Assembly: GCF_039524015.1 (NCBI RefSeq)
Contig: NZ_BAAAGF010000001.1
Coordinates: forward strand, 496,001-560,000
Origin: Gaetbulibacter_B jejuensis
GTDB lineage: Bacteria; Bacteroidota; Bacteroidia; Flavobacteriales; Flavobacteriaceae
Reading direction: 5' to 3'
DNA: 64,000 nucleotides
Position 1 is the stretch's first letter. Each line of letters opens with the position of its first letter. A program made the position numbers and the translations under genes. Below are positions 34,551 to 42,681 of the stretch, piece after piece. Below the pieces are notes generated by a model that had not been told where the DNA came from, searched no databases, and saw nothing but the letters and a program-made list of their open reading frames with translations.

Positions 34551-35604
34551 GATATTCTTTTACTGCATCAACAAACGCTTTAGCATTATCTAAAGGAATG
34601 TTTGGTAGTATACCATGACCTAAATTTACGATATATTTATCCTTTCCAAACTCATTTATCATTTGATGCACCATTTTTTTAATTTCTGCAGGAGGAGACA
34701 ATAATCTTGAAGGATCAAAATTTCCTTGTAGTGTAATATTTCCACCTGTTAGGTAGCGTGCATTTTTAGCAGAACATGTCCAGTCTACTCCTAAAGCCGA
34801 AGCACCAGATTTTGACATTTCATTAAGCGCAAACCAACAACCTTTTCCGAAGGCAATAACAGGAGCATCGTCTTTTAACGCGTCAATAATTTGTTGAATA
34901 TATTGCCAAGAAAATTCTTGATAATCTACAGGAGACAACATGCCTCCCCAAGAATCAAATACTTGAACTGCATTACAACCTGCTTTTACCTTTTCTTTTA
35001 AGTAAGCAATAGTAGTGTCGGTAATTTTTTGAAGTAATTGATGCGCAGCAATAGGATTGGTAAAACAAAATTCTTTAGCCTTATCAAAGTTTTTGCTGCC
35101 TTGACCTTGTACACAATAACATAAAATGGTCCAAGGAGAACCCGCAAAACCTATTAAAGGAATCTCGTTGTTTAGCTTTTCTTTGGTGGCTTTTATAGCT
35201 TGGTAAACATAATCTAATGCAATGGTTACGTCAGGAACAATAACATTATCGACATCTTTTTGAGAGCGAACCGGATTAGGTAAATACGGACCAAAATTAG
35301 GTTTCATTTGTACCTCAATGTTCATAGCTTGAGGAATAACCAAAATATCTGAAAACAAAATGGCAGCGTCCATACCATATCTGCGTATAGGCTGTACGGT
35401 AATTTCACTTGCTAACTCAGGTGTTTGGCAACGTGTAAAGAAGTCGTACTTAGCTTTTATTTCCATAAATTCAGGAAGATAACGTCCTGCTTGACGCATC
35501 ATCCATACAGGAGGACGGTTAACAGTTTCTCCTTTTAATGCTCTTAAGAATAAATCGTTGCGAATACCTTCGGAAGAAGGTATCTTATTAATGTTGTTTT
35601 CCAT
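34543..35604 (-). CDS. hemE: uroporphyrinogen decarboxylase
   Basis: A 353-residue enzyme removing four carboxyl groups from uroporphyrinogen III. The N-terminal signature PPVWMMRQAGRYLPEF (Arg pair binding substrate) and the second signature GFAGSPWTILCYCVQG are present. The C-terminal NLGHGILPNIP is also typical. It overlaps the EI24 gene by 8 bases. A 54-base gap with a repeat hairpin separates it from hemC-hemD. Confidence 0.96.
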   Translation of the reverse strand: MENNINKIPSSEGIRNDLFLRALKGETVNRPPVWMMRQAGRYLPEFMEIKAKYDFFTRCQTPELASEITVQPIRRYGMDAAILFSDILVIPQAMNIEVQMKPNFGPYLPNPVRSQKDVDNVIVPDVTIALDYVYQAIKATKEKLNNEIPLIGFAGSPWTILCYCVQGQGSKNFDKAKEFCFTNPIAAHQLLQKITDTTIAYLKEKVKAGCNAVQVFDSWGGMLSPVDYQEFSWQYIQQIIDALKDDAPVIAFGKGCWFALNEMSKSGASALGVDWTCSAKNARYLTGGNITLQGNFDPSRLLSPPAEIKKMVHQMINEFGKDKYIVNLGHGILPNIPLDNAKAFVDAVKEYHV

Positions 35605-35613
35605 ATTTATGTT

Positions 35614-35633
35614 ATTCCTGGATTGTCAGGAAT
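35614..35633. repeat. ATTCCTG/CAGGAAT hairpin between hemCD and hemE
   Basis: A 7-bp inverted repeat (ATTCCTG, 6-base loop, CAGGAAT) resembles the dispersed extragenic palindromes of many Bacteroidota. A related imperfect palindrome (35665-35683) covers the last codons of hemD. Confidence 0.5.
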
Positions 35634-35658
35634 TTAGTTTAATTGTAATTTTATGTTT

Positions 35659-37248
35659 TTAAGATTTCTGCTTTCGCAGGAAATACTCATTCACCAATTC
35701 AATAACGCTTTCAACAGTTGGCACTTTTGCAACACGAACATCTTTAAAATGCTTTTGTGCTTCTTTAGCTGTGGTTTCTCCAATGCAAAACGCAACAACT
35801 TCGGCGGTGTTTTGCTGTACAAAACTCTCTACTGTTGAAGGGCTATAAAACATGACACTTTCAATAGCCTTATCAACTTTTAAAGCATCGTATTTTGTTT
35901 GGTAGGCTTCAACTTCGTTAAGTTTTATTTGGTGCTCGCTTAAAATATTTGGTAAATCTTCAAGTCTTATGTCACTGCAAAAGAATGTAGCTTCAGCACC
36001 ATTCATAAATTCAACCATATATTCAGCTAAAGCTTTAGCATTCTTTTCAGAATGGGTAACTTTTCCTATTCTTTGCTCTATTAATCGCTTGGTACGACGA
36101 CCAACACAATAAATGTTTTTAAATTTTAATTCTTCAGCTGGACAATTGGTTAAAATAGCTTCTACTGCATTTTTACTAGTGATAATCACATTTTCTATTG
36201 GTGATTTTAAAACAGTAGGCGGAATTCTATTCAAGCTAATTTTAATAGCATCGTTGCTTTCGACCACTAAATTTTCATTAAATAGAAAACGCTGGTCTTC
36301 GGTTAAAGACTTGGTAGAATATATGTTTGTAGGTTTGCCTGAATGTTTAATATCATCCATAAGACGTTTGCCACCACGCTCAATAATATAATCGCTTGTA
36401 TATTGTGCAATGTCATGATGGTTGCCTAATTTTTCTGAACGTGAAACTTCAATTTTTTTGCTTCCGTCAGGACTTAACAATACACCTTTAAAATGAACTT
36501 CTTCGTTTTTGATAACTGCTAATGCGCCAATTGGAGCAGAGCAACCACCTTCTAGTAGTCTTAAAAACTGACGTTCAATAGTGGTGCATATTTCAGTGTC
36601 TTCGTGGTTTATTTGTTGGCAAATGGCTTTAGTTTCTTCGTCATCATCTAATGCAACTACCATTATAGCACCTTGTGCTGGAGCTGGTATCATCCAGTCT
36701 AGATTGATTGAAGTTTCAGGTCTTATCCCTAATCGTCCTAATCCTGCAGCAGCAAAAATGGCTCCATTCCAATCGTTGTCTTCAAGTTTTTGAAGTCTTA
36801 AATTTACATTTCCTCTTAAATCTACAACGTTGTGAGTTGGATAGCGGTTAAGCCATTGCGCTCTTCTGCGTAAACTTCCTGTTGCGATAACACCTTCTTT
36901 TTGTGATAAAAACTCTTCGTTGTTTTTAAATACCAAAAGATCTTTAGTATTACCACGTTTTAAAACAGCAGCTTGTACAATACCATTAGGTAAAATTGTT
37001 GGTACATCTTTTAAAGAATGAACAGCAATGTCAATATCTCCATTAAGCATAGCAATGTCCAATGTTTTAGTGAAAACACCAGTGATTCCTAGCTCATACA
37101 ATGGTTTGTCAAGCACTAAGTCGCCAGTTGACTTTACAGGTACAAGTACAGTTTTGTGTCCTAATTGTTCTAGTTGTTGTTGTACAGTTTTGGCTTGCCA
37201 CAGTGCAAGTTCACTATCGCGAGTTCCAATTCTAATGAGTTTAGACAT
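35659..37248 (-). CDS. hemC: hydroxymethylbilane synthase / uroporphyrinogen-III synthase fusion
   Basis: A 529-residue fusion. Residues 1 to about 305 are HemC: IRIGTRDSELALWQA, VHSLKDVP, and EGGCSAPIGA with the dipyrromethane-binding cysteine. Residues about 310-529 are a HemD domain: NVIITSKNAVEAIL, IYCVGRRTKRLIE and VMFYSPSTVESF, then FCIGETTAKEA. The fusion lets the linear tetrapyrrole pass directly to the cyclase. Its start overlaps the hemA stop by 8 bases. The last residues (FLRKQKS) are encoded by a palindromic repeat-like sequence. Confidence 0.94.
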   Translation of the reverse strand: MSKLIRIGTRDSELALWQAKTVQQQLEQLGHKTVLVPVKSTGDLVLDKPLYELGITGVFTKTLDIAMLNGDIDIAVHSLKDVPTILPNGIVQAAVLKRGNTKDLLVFKNNEEFLSQKEGVIATGSLRRRAQWLNRYPTHNVVDLRGNVNLRLQKLEDNDWNGAIFAAAGLGRLGIRPETSINLDWMIPAPAQGAIMVVALDDDEETKAICQQINHEDTEICTTIERQFLRLLEGGCSAPIGALAVIKNEEVHFKGVLLSPDGSKKIEVSRSEKLGNHHDIAQYTSDYIIERGGKRLMDDIKHSGKPTNIYSTKSLTEDQRFLFNENLVVESNDAIKISLNRIPPTVLKSPIENVIITSKNAVEAILTNCPAEELKFKNIYCVGRRTKRLIEQRIGKVTHSEKNAKALAEYMVEFMNGAEATFFCSDIRLEDLPNILSEHQIKLNEVEAYQTKYDALKVDKAIESVMFYSPSTVESFVQQNTAEVVAFCIGETTAKEAQKHFKDVRVAKVPTVESVIELVNEYFLRKQKS

Positions 37249-38506
37249 GGTTTTTTGAAGGTTCTTCTAACTGAAATACTTTTTTAATTAATTCAAGGCT
37301 TTCAATGGTAGAAATGCCATCATCTTTTAAATGATGTGCAAAATGATTGGTTATTTTTTGAATAATATTGTTGCTGATGAGTTCAGCTTGTGCTTCATTA
37401 AAATCGACTAATTTTTTACGTTGCGAATCTAGTTCAGCAATTTTAAAATCGTTGAGCTTGTGTTTTAATGCTTTTATGGTTGGTGCAAATTTTCTTGTTT
37501 CTAGCCAATTATTGAATTCAATTTTAATCTCTTCTATAATGGTTTCGGCATAAGGAACTTGACCTTTGCGCTTTTCAAGCGTTTCGTCAGTAATTTGAGA
37601 TAAATCGTCGAGGTGTATTAATGTAATATTGCTCAAGTCTTTTACATTACTGTCAACATTTTTTGGGATAGATAAATCTAAAACTAACAAAGGTTTTTTG
37701 CTTTGTATTAAGTGTTTGTCAACCGTTGGGTTTTGTGCTCCTGTTGCTACAATTAATATGTCAGATGCGTTTATTTCTTCTTGAAGATTAGCATAATCTT
37801 TAACCAACACATTAAACTTTCCAGCAACTTCTTCGGCTTTGGTTTTTGTTCGGTTAATTAATGTAATGTGCTCGTTTTTGGTATGTTTAATAAGGTTTTC
37901 GCAAGTATTTCTACCTATTTTTCCTGTTCCAAAAAGCAATATGTTTTTGTTTGAAATATCACTTACATTATTCAAGATATATTGCACTGAAGCAAAAGAA
38001 ACCGATGTTGCTCCTGAAGAAATATCAGTTTCGGTCTTAATACGTTTACTGGCTTGTATTACTGCATTTACCAAACGCTCTAAATAGGCGTTAAGCAACC
38101 CTTCTTTTTTAGCAGATTTTGCGCTAACTTTTAATTGGCTTATAATTTCAAAATCACCAAGGATTTGACTGTCCAGTCCACAACCTACTCTAAAAATATG
38201 AGAAATAGCTTCGGTGTTTTTATAGATATAGGCAACGTTTTGAAACTCTTCAACAGTACCTTTTGTGTTGTCGCAAAGCAATTTTATTAATTGGTATGGA
38301 TGTTCAGCAAAACCGTAAATTTCGGTTCTGTTACATGTAGAAATAACTATTAAGCTTTCAACTCCATTGATTTTAGCTTGTTGATACAAGGCTTGCTTAC
38401 CTTGTTCGTCTAAGCTAAAATGTCCTCTAATTTCAGCATCAGCCTTTTTGTAGCTTAAGCCAATAGCATAAAAGTAGGTCGTCTTTGATTTATTATTGTA
38501 TTCCAT
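37241..38506 (-). CDS. hemA: glutamyl-tRNA reductase
   Basis: A 421-residue enzyme of the C5 pathway, reducing glutamyl-tRNA to glutamate-1-semialdehyde. The catalytic cysteine lies in ISTCNRTEIY. LNAYLERLVNAVI, the NADPH-binding LLFGTGKIGRN and the C-terminal dimer helix are present. I start at ATG 38504-38506 (MEYNNKSKTT), because the 24 codons upstream are A/T-rich and overlap the promoter box at 38533. It is the first gene of the minus-strand heme run, back to back with an AraC regulator. Confidence 0.94.
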   Translation of the reverse strand: MEYNNKSKTTYFYAIGLSYKKADAEIRGHFSLDEQGKQALYQQAKINGVESLIVISTCNRTEIYGFAEHPYQLIKLLCDNTKGTVEEFQNVAYIYKNTEAISHIFRVGCGLDSQILGDFEIISQLKVSAKSAKKEGLLNAYLERLVNAVIQASKRIKTETDISSGATSVSFASVQYILNNVSDISNKNILLFGTGKIGRNTCENLIKHTKNEHITLINRTKTKAEEVAGKFNVLVKDYANLQEEINASDILIVATGAQNPTVDKHLIQSKKPLLVLDLSIPKNVDSNVKDLSNITLIHLDDLSQITDETLEKRKGQVPYAETIIEEIKIEFNNWLETRKFAPTIKALKHKLNDFKIAELDSQRKKLVDFNEAQAELISNNIIQKITNHFAHHLKDDGISTIESLELIKKVFQLEEPSKNHV

Positions 38507-38532
38507 TAAATCTATTTGGAAAAATATGAAAA

Positions 38533-38540
38533 CAAAAATA
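38533..38540 (-). promoter_or_regulatory. -7 box TATTTTTG of the hemA operon
   Basis: TATTTTTG on the minus strand, 26 bases before the chosen hemA ATG. It also argues against the longer hemA reading frame. Confidence 0.4.
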
Positions 38541-38634
38541 TAAGTATCATCGACAAAAAAATAACGCTCAAAGAACAATAAGTATCGCTTGTGGTTTTTT
38601 AACGTAGTTTTTTAATAAAATGTGATAATTGTCA

Positions 38635-38642
38635 TATTTTTG
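38635..38642 (+). promoter_or_regulatory. -7 box TATTTTTG of the AraC-hemH unit
   Basis: TATTTTTG on the plus strand, 57 bases before the AraC ATG, in the 193-base divergent region shared with hemA. Confidence 0.4.
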
Positions 38643-38699
38643 TAGAATTAACAGCGCTTTTAAAGCTTTTAGTTTAGAATCAATCTAAATAATATTAAA

Positions 38700-39599
38700 A
38701 TGAATTCAAGTTTTAATACCATAAAAAATATCGCTAAAGGGTCTTTTAACGAAGTTGAAATTGATAAAGATTTTTATGTGCTTACCTATCAAAACAATAA
38801 TGATGAGGTTGAAACACTTGAGCGAGAAATAGATAGTAGTTTTATACAATTTCACTTTTGTTTAAAAGGCTCAAGTAATTTTATTTTTAACAACGGAAAT
38901 TACACCTTAGAGATTAAAGATGAAAATTCGTTGTTGCTTTATAATCCGCAACGCGATTTGCCTATTCACCTTAAAAGTAATCCTGATAGTTGGTTGGTTT
39001 CGGTTTTAATTTCTATTAAAAAATTCCATAGCTTGTTTTCTCAAGAAGCCGATTATATTACGTTTCTAAGTGATGATAACAAGGATAAAAAGTATTATAA
39101 AGATGGAAAAATTACACCATCAATGGCTGTTGTGTTAACTCAGCTTATTCATTACAACCTTAATAAGTCAATCAAAAACCTTTACTTTAAAGGGAAAGCT
39201 TATGAACTTTTAAGTTTGTATTTCAATAGAAGTGAAGATGCAAATATTGAACAATGTCCATTTTTGGTAGATGAAACCAATGTGATAAAAATTAGAAAAG
39301 CTAAAGATATCATTATTGCTCGTATGACAGAGCCTCCTACACTGCAAGAGTTAGCTGATGAAATTCAACTTAGCTTAAAGAAACTAAAAGAAGGTTTTAA
39401 AGAAATTTATGGTGATTCAGTTTTTAGTTTTTTGTTTGATTATAAAATGGAAGTTGCTAGAAAACTACTAGAGTCAGGAAACAATAATGTTAACGAAGTA
39501 GGACTTAAAGTTGGGTACAGTACTGCAAGCCATTTTATTTCAGCTTTCAAGAAAAAGTATGGAACAACTCCAAAAAAGTATTTAATGTCATTAACCTAA
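38700..39599 (+). CDS. AraC family regulator at the heme locus
   Basis: A 299-residue regulator. The N-terminal part (1-190) is a cupin-like sensor of unknown ligand. The C-terminal AraC domain (about 205-297) has two helix-turn-helix units (TLQELADEIQLSLKKLKEGF and NEVGLKVGYSTASHFISAFKKKYGTTP). It is divergent from hemA and upstream of hemH, a position that suggests control of heme synthesis or iron response. That is inferred from location only. Confidence 0.88.
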   Translation: MNSSFNTIKNIAKGSFNEVEIDKDFYVLTYQNNNDEVETLEREIDSSFIQFHFCLKGSSNFIFNNGNYTLEIKDENSLLLYNPQRDLPIHLKSNPDSWLVSVLISIKKFHSLFSQEADYITFLSDDNKDKKYYKDGKITPSMAVVLTQLIHYNLNKSIKNLYFKGKAYELLSLYFNRSEDANIEQCPFLVDETNVIKIRKAKDIIIARMTEPPTLQELADEIQLSLKKLKEGFKEIYGDSVFSFLFDYKMEVARKLLESGNNNVNEVGLKVGYSTASHFISAFKKKYGTTPKKYLMSLT

Positions 39600-39644
39600 A
39601 ACTTGAATAATACTGTCGTATTTTTGCTAAAAACAAATTTAATA

Positions 39645-40241
39645 ATGAAGCACTTTTTAACGCTTGCCCTTTTTTACCTTATATCTTTTTCAACATTTTC
39701 TCAATCTCATAAAGAGGTAATCACCAAAGAAGTCAATGTGTATTTCAACAATATGACCACTCAAAATTTTGATGGTGTTTTAGACTACATGTATCCAAAA
39801 ATATTTGATATGGCTCCAAGAGCTCAAATGAAATTAGGTATGGAACAAATGTTTAACGCTAAAGATATGCGTATTGAATTTTTGGCTAATGATATTACTA
39901 AAATTTCAGATAAAATGGAAGTGGATGATATTGCATACGCAGCCGTTTTTTATGATAGTAAAATGAAAATGACCTTCTTAACCGAAGACAACCAAACCCA
40001 AGAAGACAAAAAAGGATTTTTAATGTTTATGAAATCCACCATGCAAACCCAATTTGGTGAAGATAATGTTACTGATGATTTAGACACTATGTCGTTAATT
40101 ATAAAAATGAGTGCAACAATGTATGCGATTAACGATCCTCAATATCAAGGATGGAAGTTTTTAGGCAATGACGATGCACTTAAAATGTTAGTGGACAAAA
40201 TTGTTCCAGAAACCGTTAGAACACAATTGCTAAATAATTAA
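39645..40241 (+). CDS. exported protein of unknown function beside hemH
   Basis: A 198-residue protein with a signal peptide (MKHFLTLALFYLISFSTFSQ). The mature part looks like one alpha+beta domain (NVYFNNMTTQNFDGVLDYMYPKIFD), similar in style to NTF2-like folds, but I do not recognise a family. I choose ATG 39645 over an in-frame TTG at 39603. It lies between the AraC gene and hemH, 9 bases before hemH, so it probably belongs to the heme unit. Confidence 0.72.
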   Translation: MKHFLTLALFYLISFSTFSQSHKEVITKEVNVYFNNMTTQNFDGVLDYMYPKIFDMAPRAQMKLGMEQMFNAKDMRIEFLANDITKISDKMEVDDIAYAAVFYDSKMKMTFLTEDNQTQEDKKGFLMFMKSTMQTQFGEDNVTDDLDTMSLIIKMSATMYAINDPQYQGWKFLGNDDALKMLVDKIVPETVRTQLLNN

Positions 40242-40250
40242 AATTGATTT

Positions 40251-41270
40251 ATGAAAGGCGTTTTACTTGTAAATCTAGGTTCTCCTGATAGTCCAAACCC
40301 AAAAGACGTAAAAAAGTATTTGGGTGAGTTTTTAATGGACGAACGTGTTATTGATATTCCTTATCCTGCAAGAGCAGCTTTAGTAAAAGGAATTATTTTA
40401 AAAACAAGACCAAAGGCATCAGCAGCTGCTTACAAAAAGATTTGGTGGGAAGAAGGTTCTCCACTTATTGTAATTTCTGAACGTTTACAAAAAGGAATTC
40501 AACAGCATACTGATATTCCTATTGCATTAGCAATGCGTTATGGAAGTATGACTATAAAAAAAGGATTGCAAGAGTTGGTAGATAAAGGTGTTGATGAGGT
40601 GTTACTATTTCCTTTGTATCCTCAGTTTGCAATGGCAACTACCGAAACAATTACGGTTTTGGTTGATGAACTTCAAAAGGAATTTTTTCCAAATTTAAAG
40701 ATTGAATCTGTTCCTGCATTTTACAATAAGCCAGATTATATTGAGGTACTTTCAAACTCTATTCAATTTCATTTAAAAGATAAAAACCCTGAACACATAT
40801 TGTTTTCTTATCATGGTGTTCCTGAACGTCATATCAGAAAAAGAGATGTCACAAAATCACATTGTAAAATTGATGGAAGCTGTTGTGTTACACCATCAAA
40901 AGCGCATGAGTTTTGTTATAGACATCAATGTTTGGAAGTTACACGATTAGTTGCTGAAAAATTACAACTTAAAGAAGGTACTTACTTAACATCGTTTCAA
41001 TCGAGATTAGGATTTGACCCATGGTTGCAACCTTATACTGACCGAACTATTGAAAGAATGGGAAAACAAGGCACTAAAAATATGGCTATTGTTACACCAG
41101 CGTTTGTTAGTGATTGTCTAGAAACTCTTGAAGAAATTGCTATGGAAGGTGAAGAGATTTTTCATGAAATGGGAGGCGAAGAATTTACTACAATTCCTTG
41201 TTTAAACGATGATAAAGAGTTTGTTGAGCTATTGTCTAAATGGATTAATACTTGGGTAAGTAAAAATTAA
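40251..41270 (+). CDS. hemH: ferrochelatase
   Basis: A 339-residue enzyme inserting iron into a porphyrin, the last step of heme synthesis. VNLGSPDSPNPKDVKKYL, PLYPQFAMATT, the catalytic SYHGVPERH and PAFVSDCLETLEEI are diagnostic. It contains five cysteines in about 25 residues (HCKIDGSCC, then EFCYRHQC), which could form a cluster or metal site like the internal [2Fe-2S] site known in some bacterial ferrochelatases. It is downstream of the AraC and exported-protein genes. Confidence 0.96.
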   Translation: MKGVLLVNLGSPDSPNPKDVKKYLGEFLMDERVIDIPYPARAALVKGIILKTRPKASAAAYKKIWWEEGSPLIVISERLQKGIQQHTDIPIALAMRYGSMTIKKGLQELVDKGVDEVLLFPLYPQFAMATTETITVLVDELQKEFFPNLKIESVPAFYNKPDYIEVLSNSIQFHLKDKNPEHILFSYHGVPERHIRKRDVTKSHCKIDGSCCVTPSKAHEFCYRHQCLEVTRLVAEKLQLKEGTYLTSFQSRLGFDPWLQPYTDRTIERMGKQGTKNMAIVTPAFVSDCLETLEEIAMEGEEIFHEMGGEEFTTIPCLNDDKEFVELLSKWINTWVSKN

Positions 41271-41278
41271 AGCAATGA

Positions 41279-42631
41279 ATGGCTAAAATAAAAGCTACAG
41301 ATTTAGGGACACAACCTATAGGTAAGCTGTTGATTAGACAAGCTGTACCAGCATCAATAGGTATATTGGTAATGTCTTTAAATATTTTAGTAGATACCAT
41401 ATTTGTTGGAAACTGGATTGGCTCTATTGCTATTGCTGCTATTAATGTAGTATTGCCTGTATCATTTTTTATTGCAGCTCTAGGAATGAGTATTGGAGTA
41501 GGAGGTTCTTCAATAATATCAAGAGCGTTAGGAGCTGATAATAGAGAAAAAGCCTTAAAAACCTTTGGTAACCAAATAACTTTAACGCTTTTATTTACTT
41601 CAACTTTAGCAGTTTTTGGATTAGCTTATGTAGATAGTATTATTCCTGCTTTTGGAGGTAAAGGAGCTATTTTTGAACCTGCTAAAATTTACTACACAAT
41701 TGTGCTATATGGAGTGCCATTTTTAGCACTGAGCATGATGGGAAACACTGTCATAAGAGCAGAAGGTAAACCTAAATTTGCCATGTATGCAATGATGATT
41801 CCTTCTGTTGGAAACCTTATTCTAGACTATGTATTTATTAATGTTTTAGATTTTGGCATGCAAGGAGCTGCTTGGGCTACTACAGGATCTTATGTTTTAT
41901 GTTTAGGGTTTATTATTTGGTTTTTCTTTTCTAAACACTCCGAATTAAAAATAAACCTATCACATTTTAGGTTGCAAAAAAATATAATTTCAGAAATTGG
42001 TTCGCTTGGATTTGTCACTTTAGCAAGACAAGCTGTGGTGAGTATTACTTACTTGTTTATGAATAACATATTATTCAATTTAGGAGGAGAAACTTCGGTA
42101 ACAGCCTATGCTATAGTTGGTAGAATGCTCATGTTTGCGCTTTTTCCTGTGTATGGTATTACACAAGGATTTTTACCTATTGCAGGCTATAATTATGGTG
42201 CATTAGCTTACAGTAGAGTTAGAGAAACCATTAATACAGCTATTAAATATGCAGTAATTTTAGCAACAATGGTTTTTGTGTTGCTTATGGTATTTCCTGA
42301 GTTTATTACAAGATTATTTACGCACGATGCTGAAGTTATTAAGCAAACACCTAGTGCAATGCGTTGGGTATTTGCTGCAACACCAATAATTGCAGTACAG
42401 TTGATAGGAGCAGCGTATTTTCAAGCTATAGGAAAAGCGACTCCAGCATTATTATTAACCTTAACACGACAAGGCTTTTTCTTTATTCCTTTGATATTTA
42501 TTTTACCAGAGTTTTATGGAGAATTAGGTGTGTGGATGTCATTTCCAATTGCTGATGTGTTATCTACCTTGGTTACAGCCTATTTTTTACATCGTGAAGT
42601 CAAGTTAAAATTGGTGTCAGAATCTAATTAA
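41279..42631 (+). CDS. MATE family efflux transporter
   Basis: A 450-residue integral membrane protein with about 12 hydrophobic segments in the MATE arrangement. Typical stretches are AVPASIGILVMSLNILVDTIFVGNW, GMSIGVGGSSIISRALGA and GITQGFLPIAGYNYGA. It would export cationic compounds with Na+ or H+ exchange. It starts 8 bases after hemH, so co-transcription is likely; export of a porphyrin or another heme-related compound is a speculation from position only. Confidence 0.92.
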   Translation: MAKIKATDLGTQPIGKLLIRQAVPASIGILVMSLNILVDTIFVGNWIGSIAIAAINVVLPVSFFIAALGMSIGVGGSSIISRALGADNREKALKTFGNQITLTLLFTSTLAVFGLAYVDSIIPAFGGKGAIFEPAKIYYTIVLYGVPFLALSMMGNTVIRAEGKPKFAMYAMMIPSVGNLILDYVFINVLDFGMQGAAWATTGSYVLCLGFIIWFFFSKHSELKINLSHFRLQKNIISEIGSLGFVTLARQAVVSITYLFMNNILFNLGGETSVTAYAIVGRMLMFALFPVYGITQGFLPIAGYNYGALAYSRVRETINTAIKYAVILATMVFVLLMVFPEFITRLFTHDAEVIKQTPSAMRWVFAATPIIAVQLIGAAYFQAIGKATPALLLTLTRQGFFFIPLIFILPEFYGELGVWMSFPIADVLSTLVTAYFLHREVKLKLVSESN

Positions 42632-42681
42632 CCGTATTTAATTATTATTTTTAGTCCACATTGATATTAAAACCAACCAAA

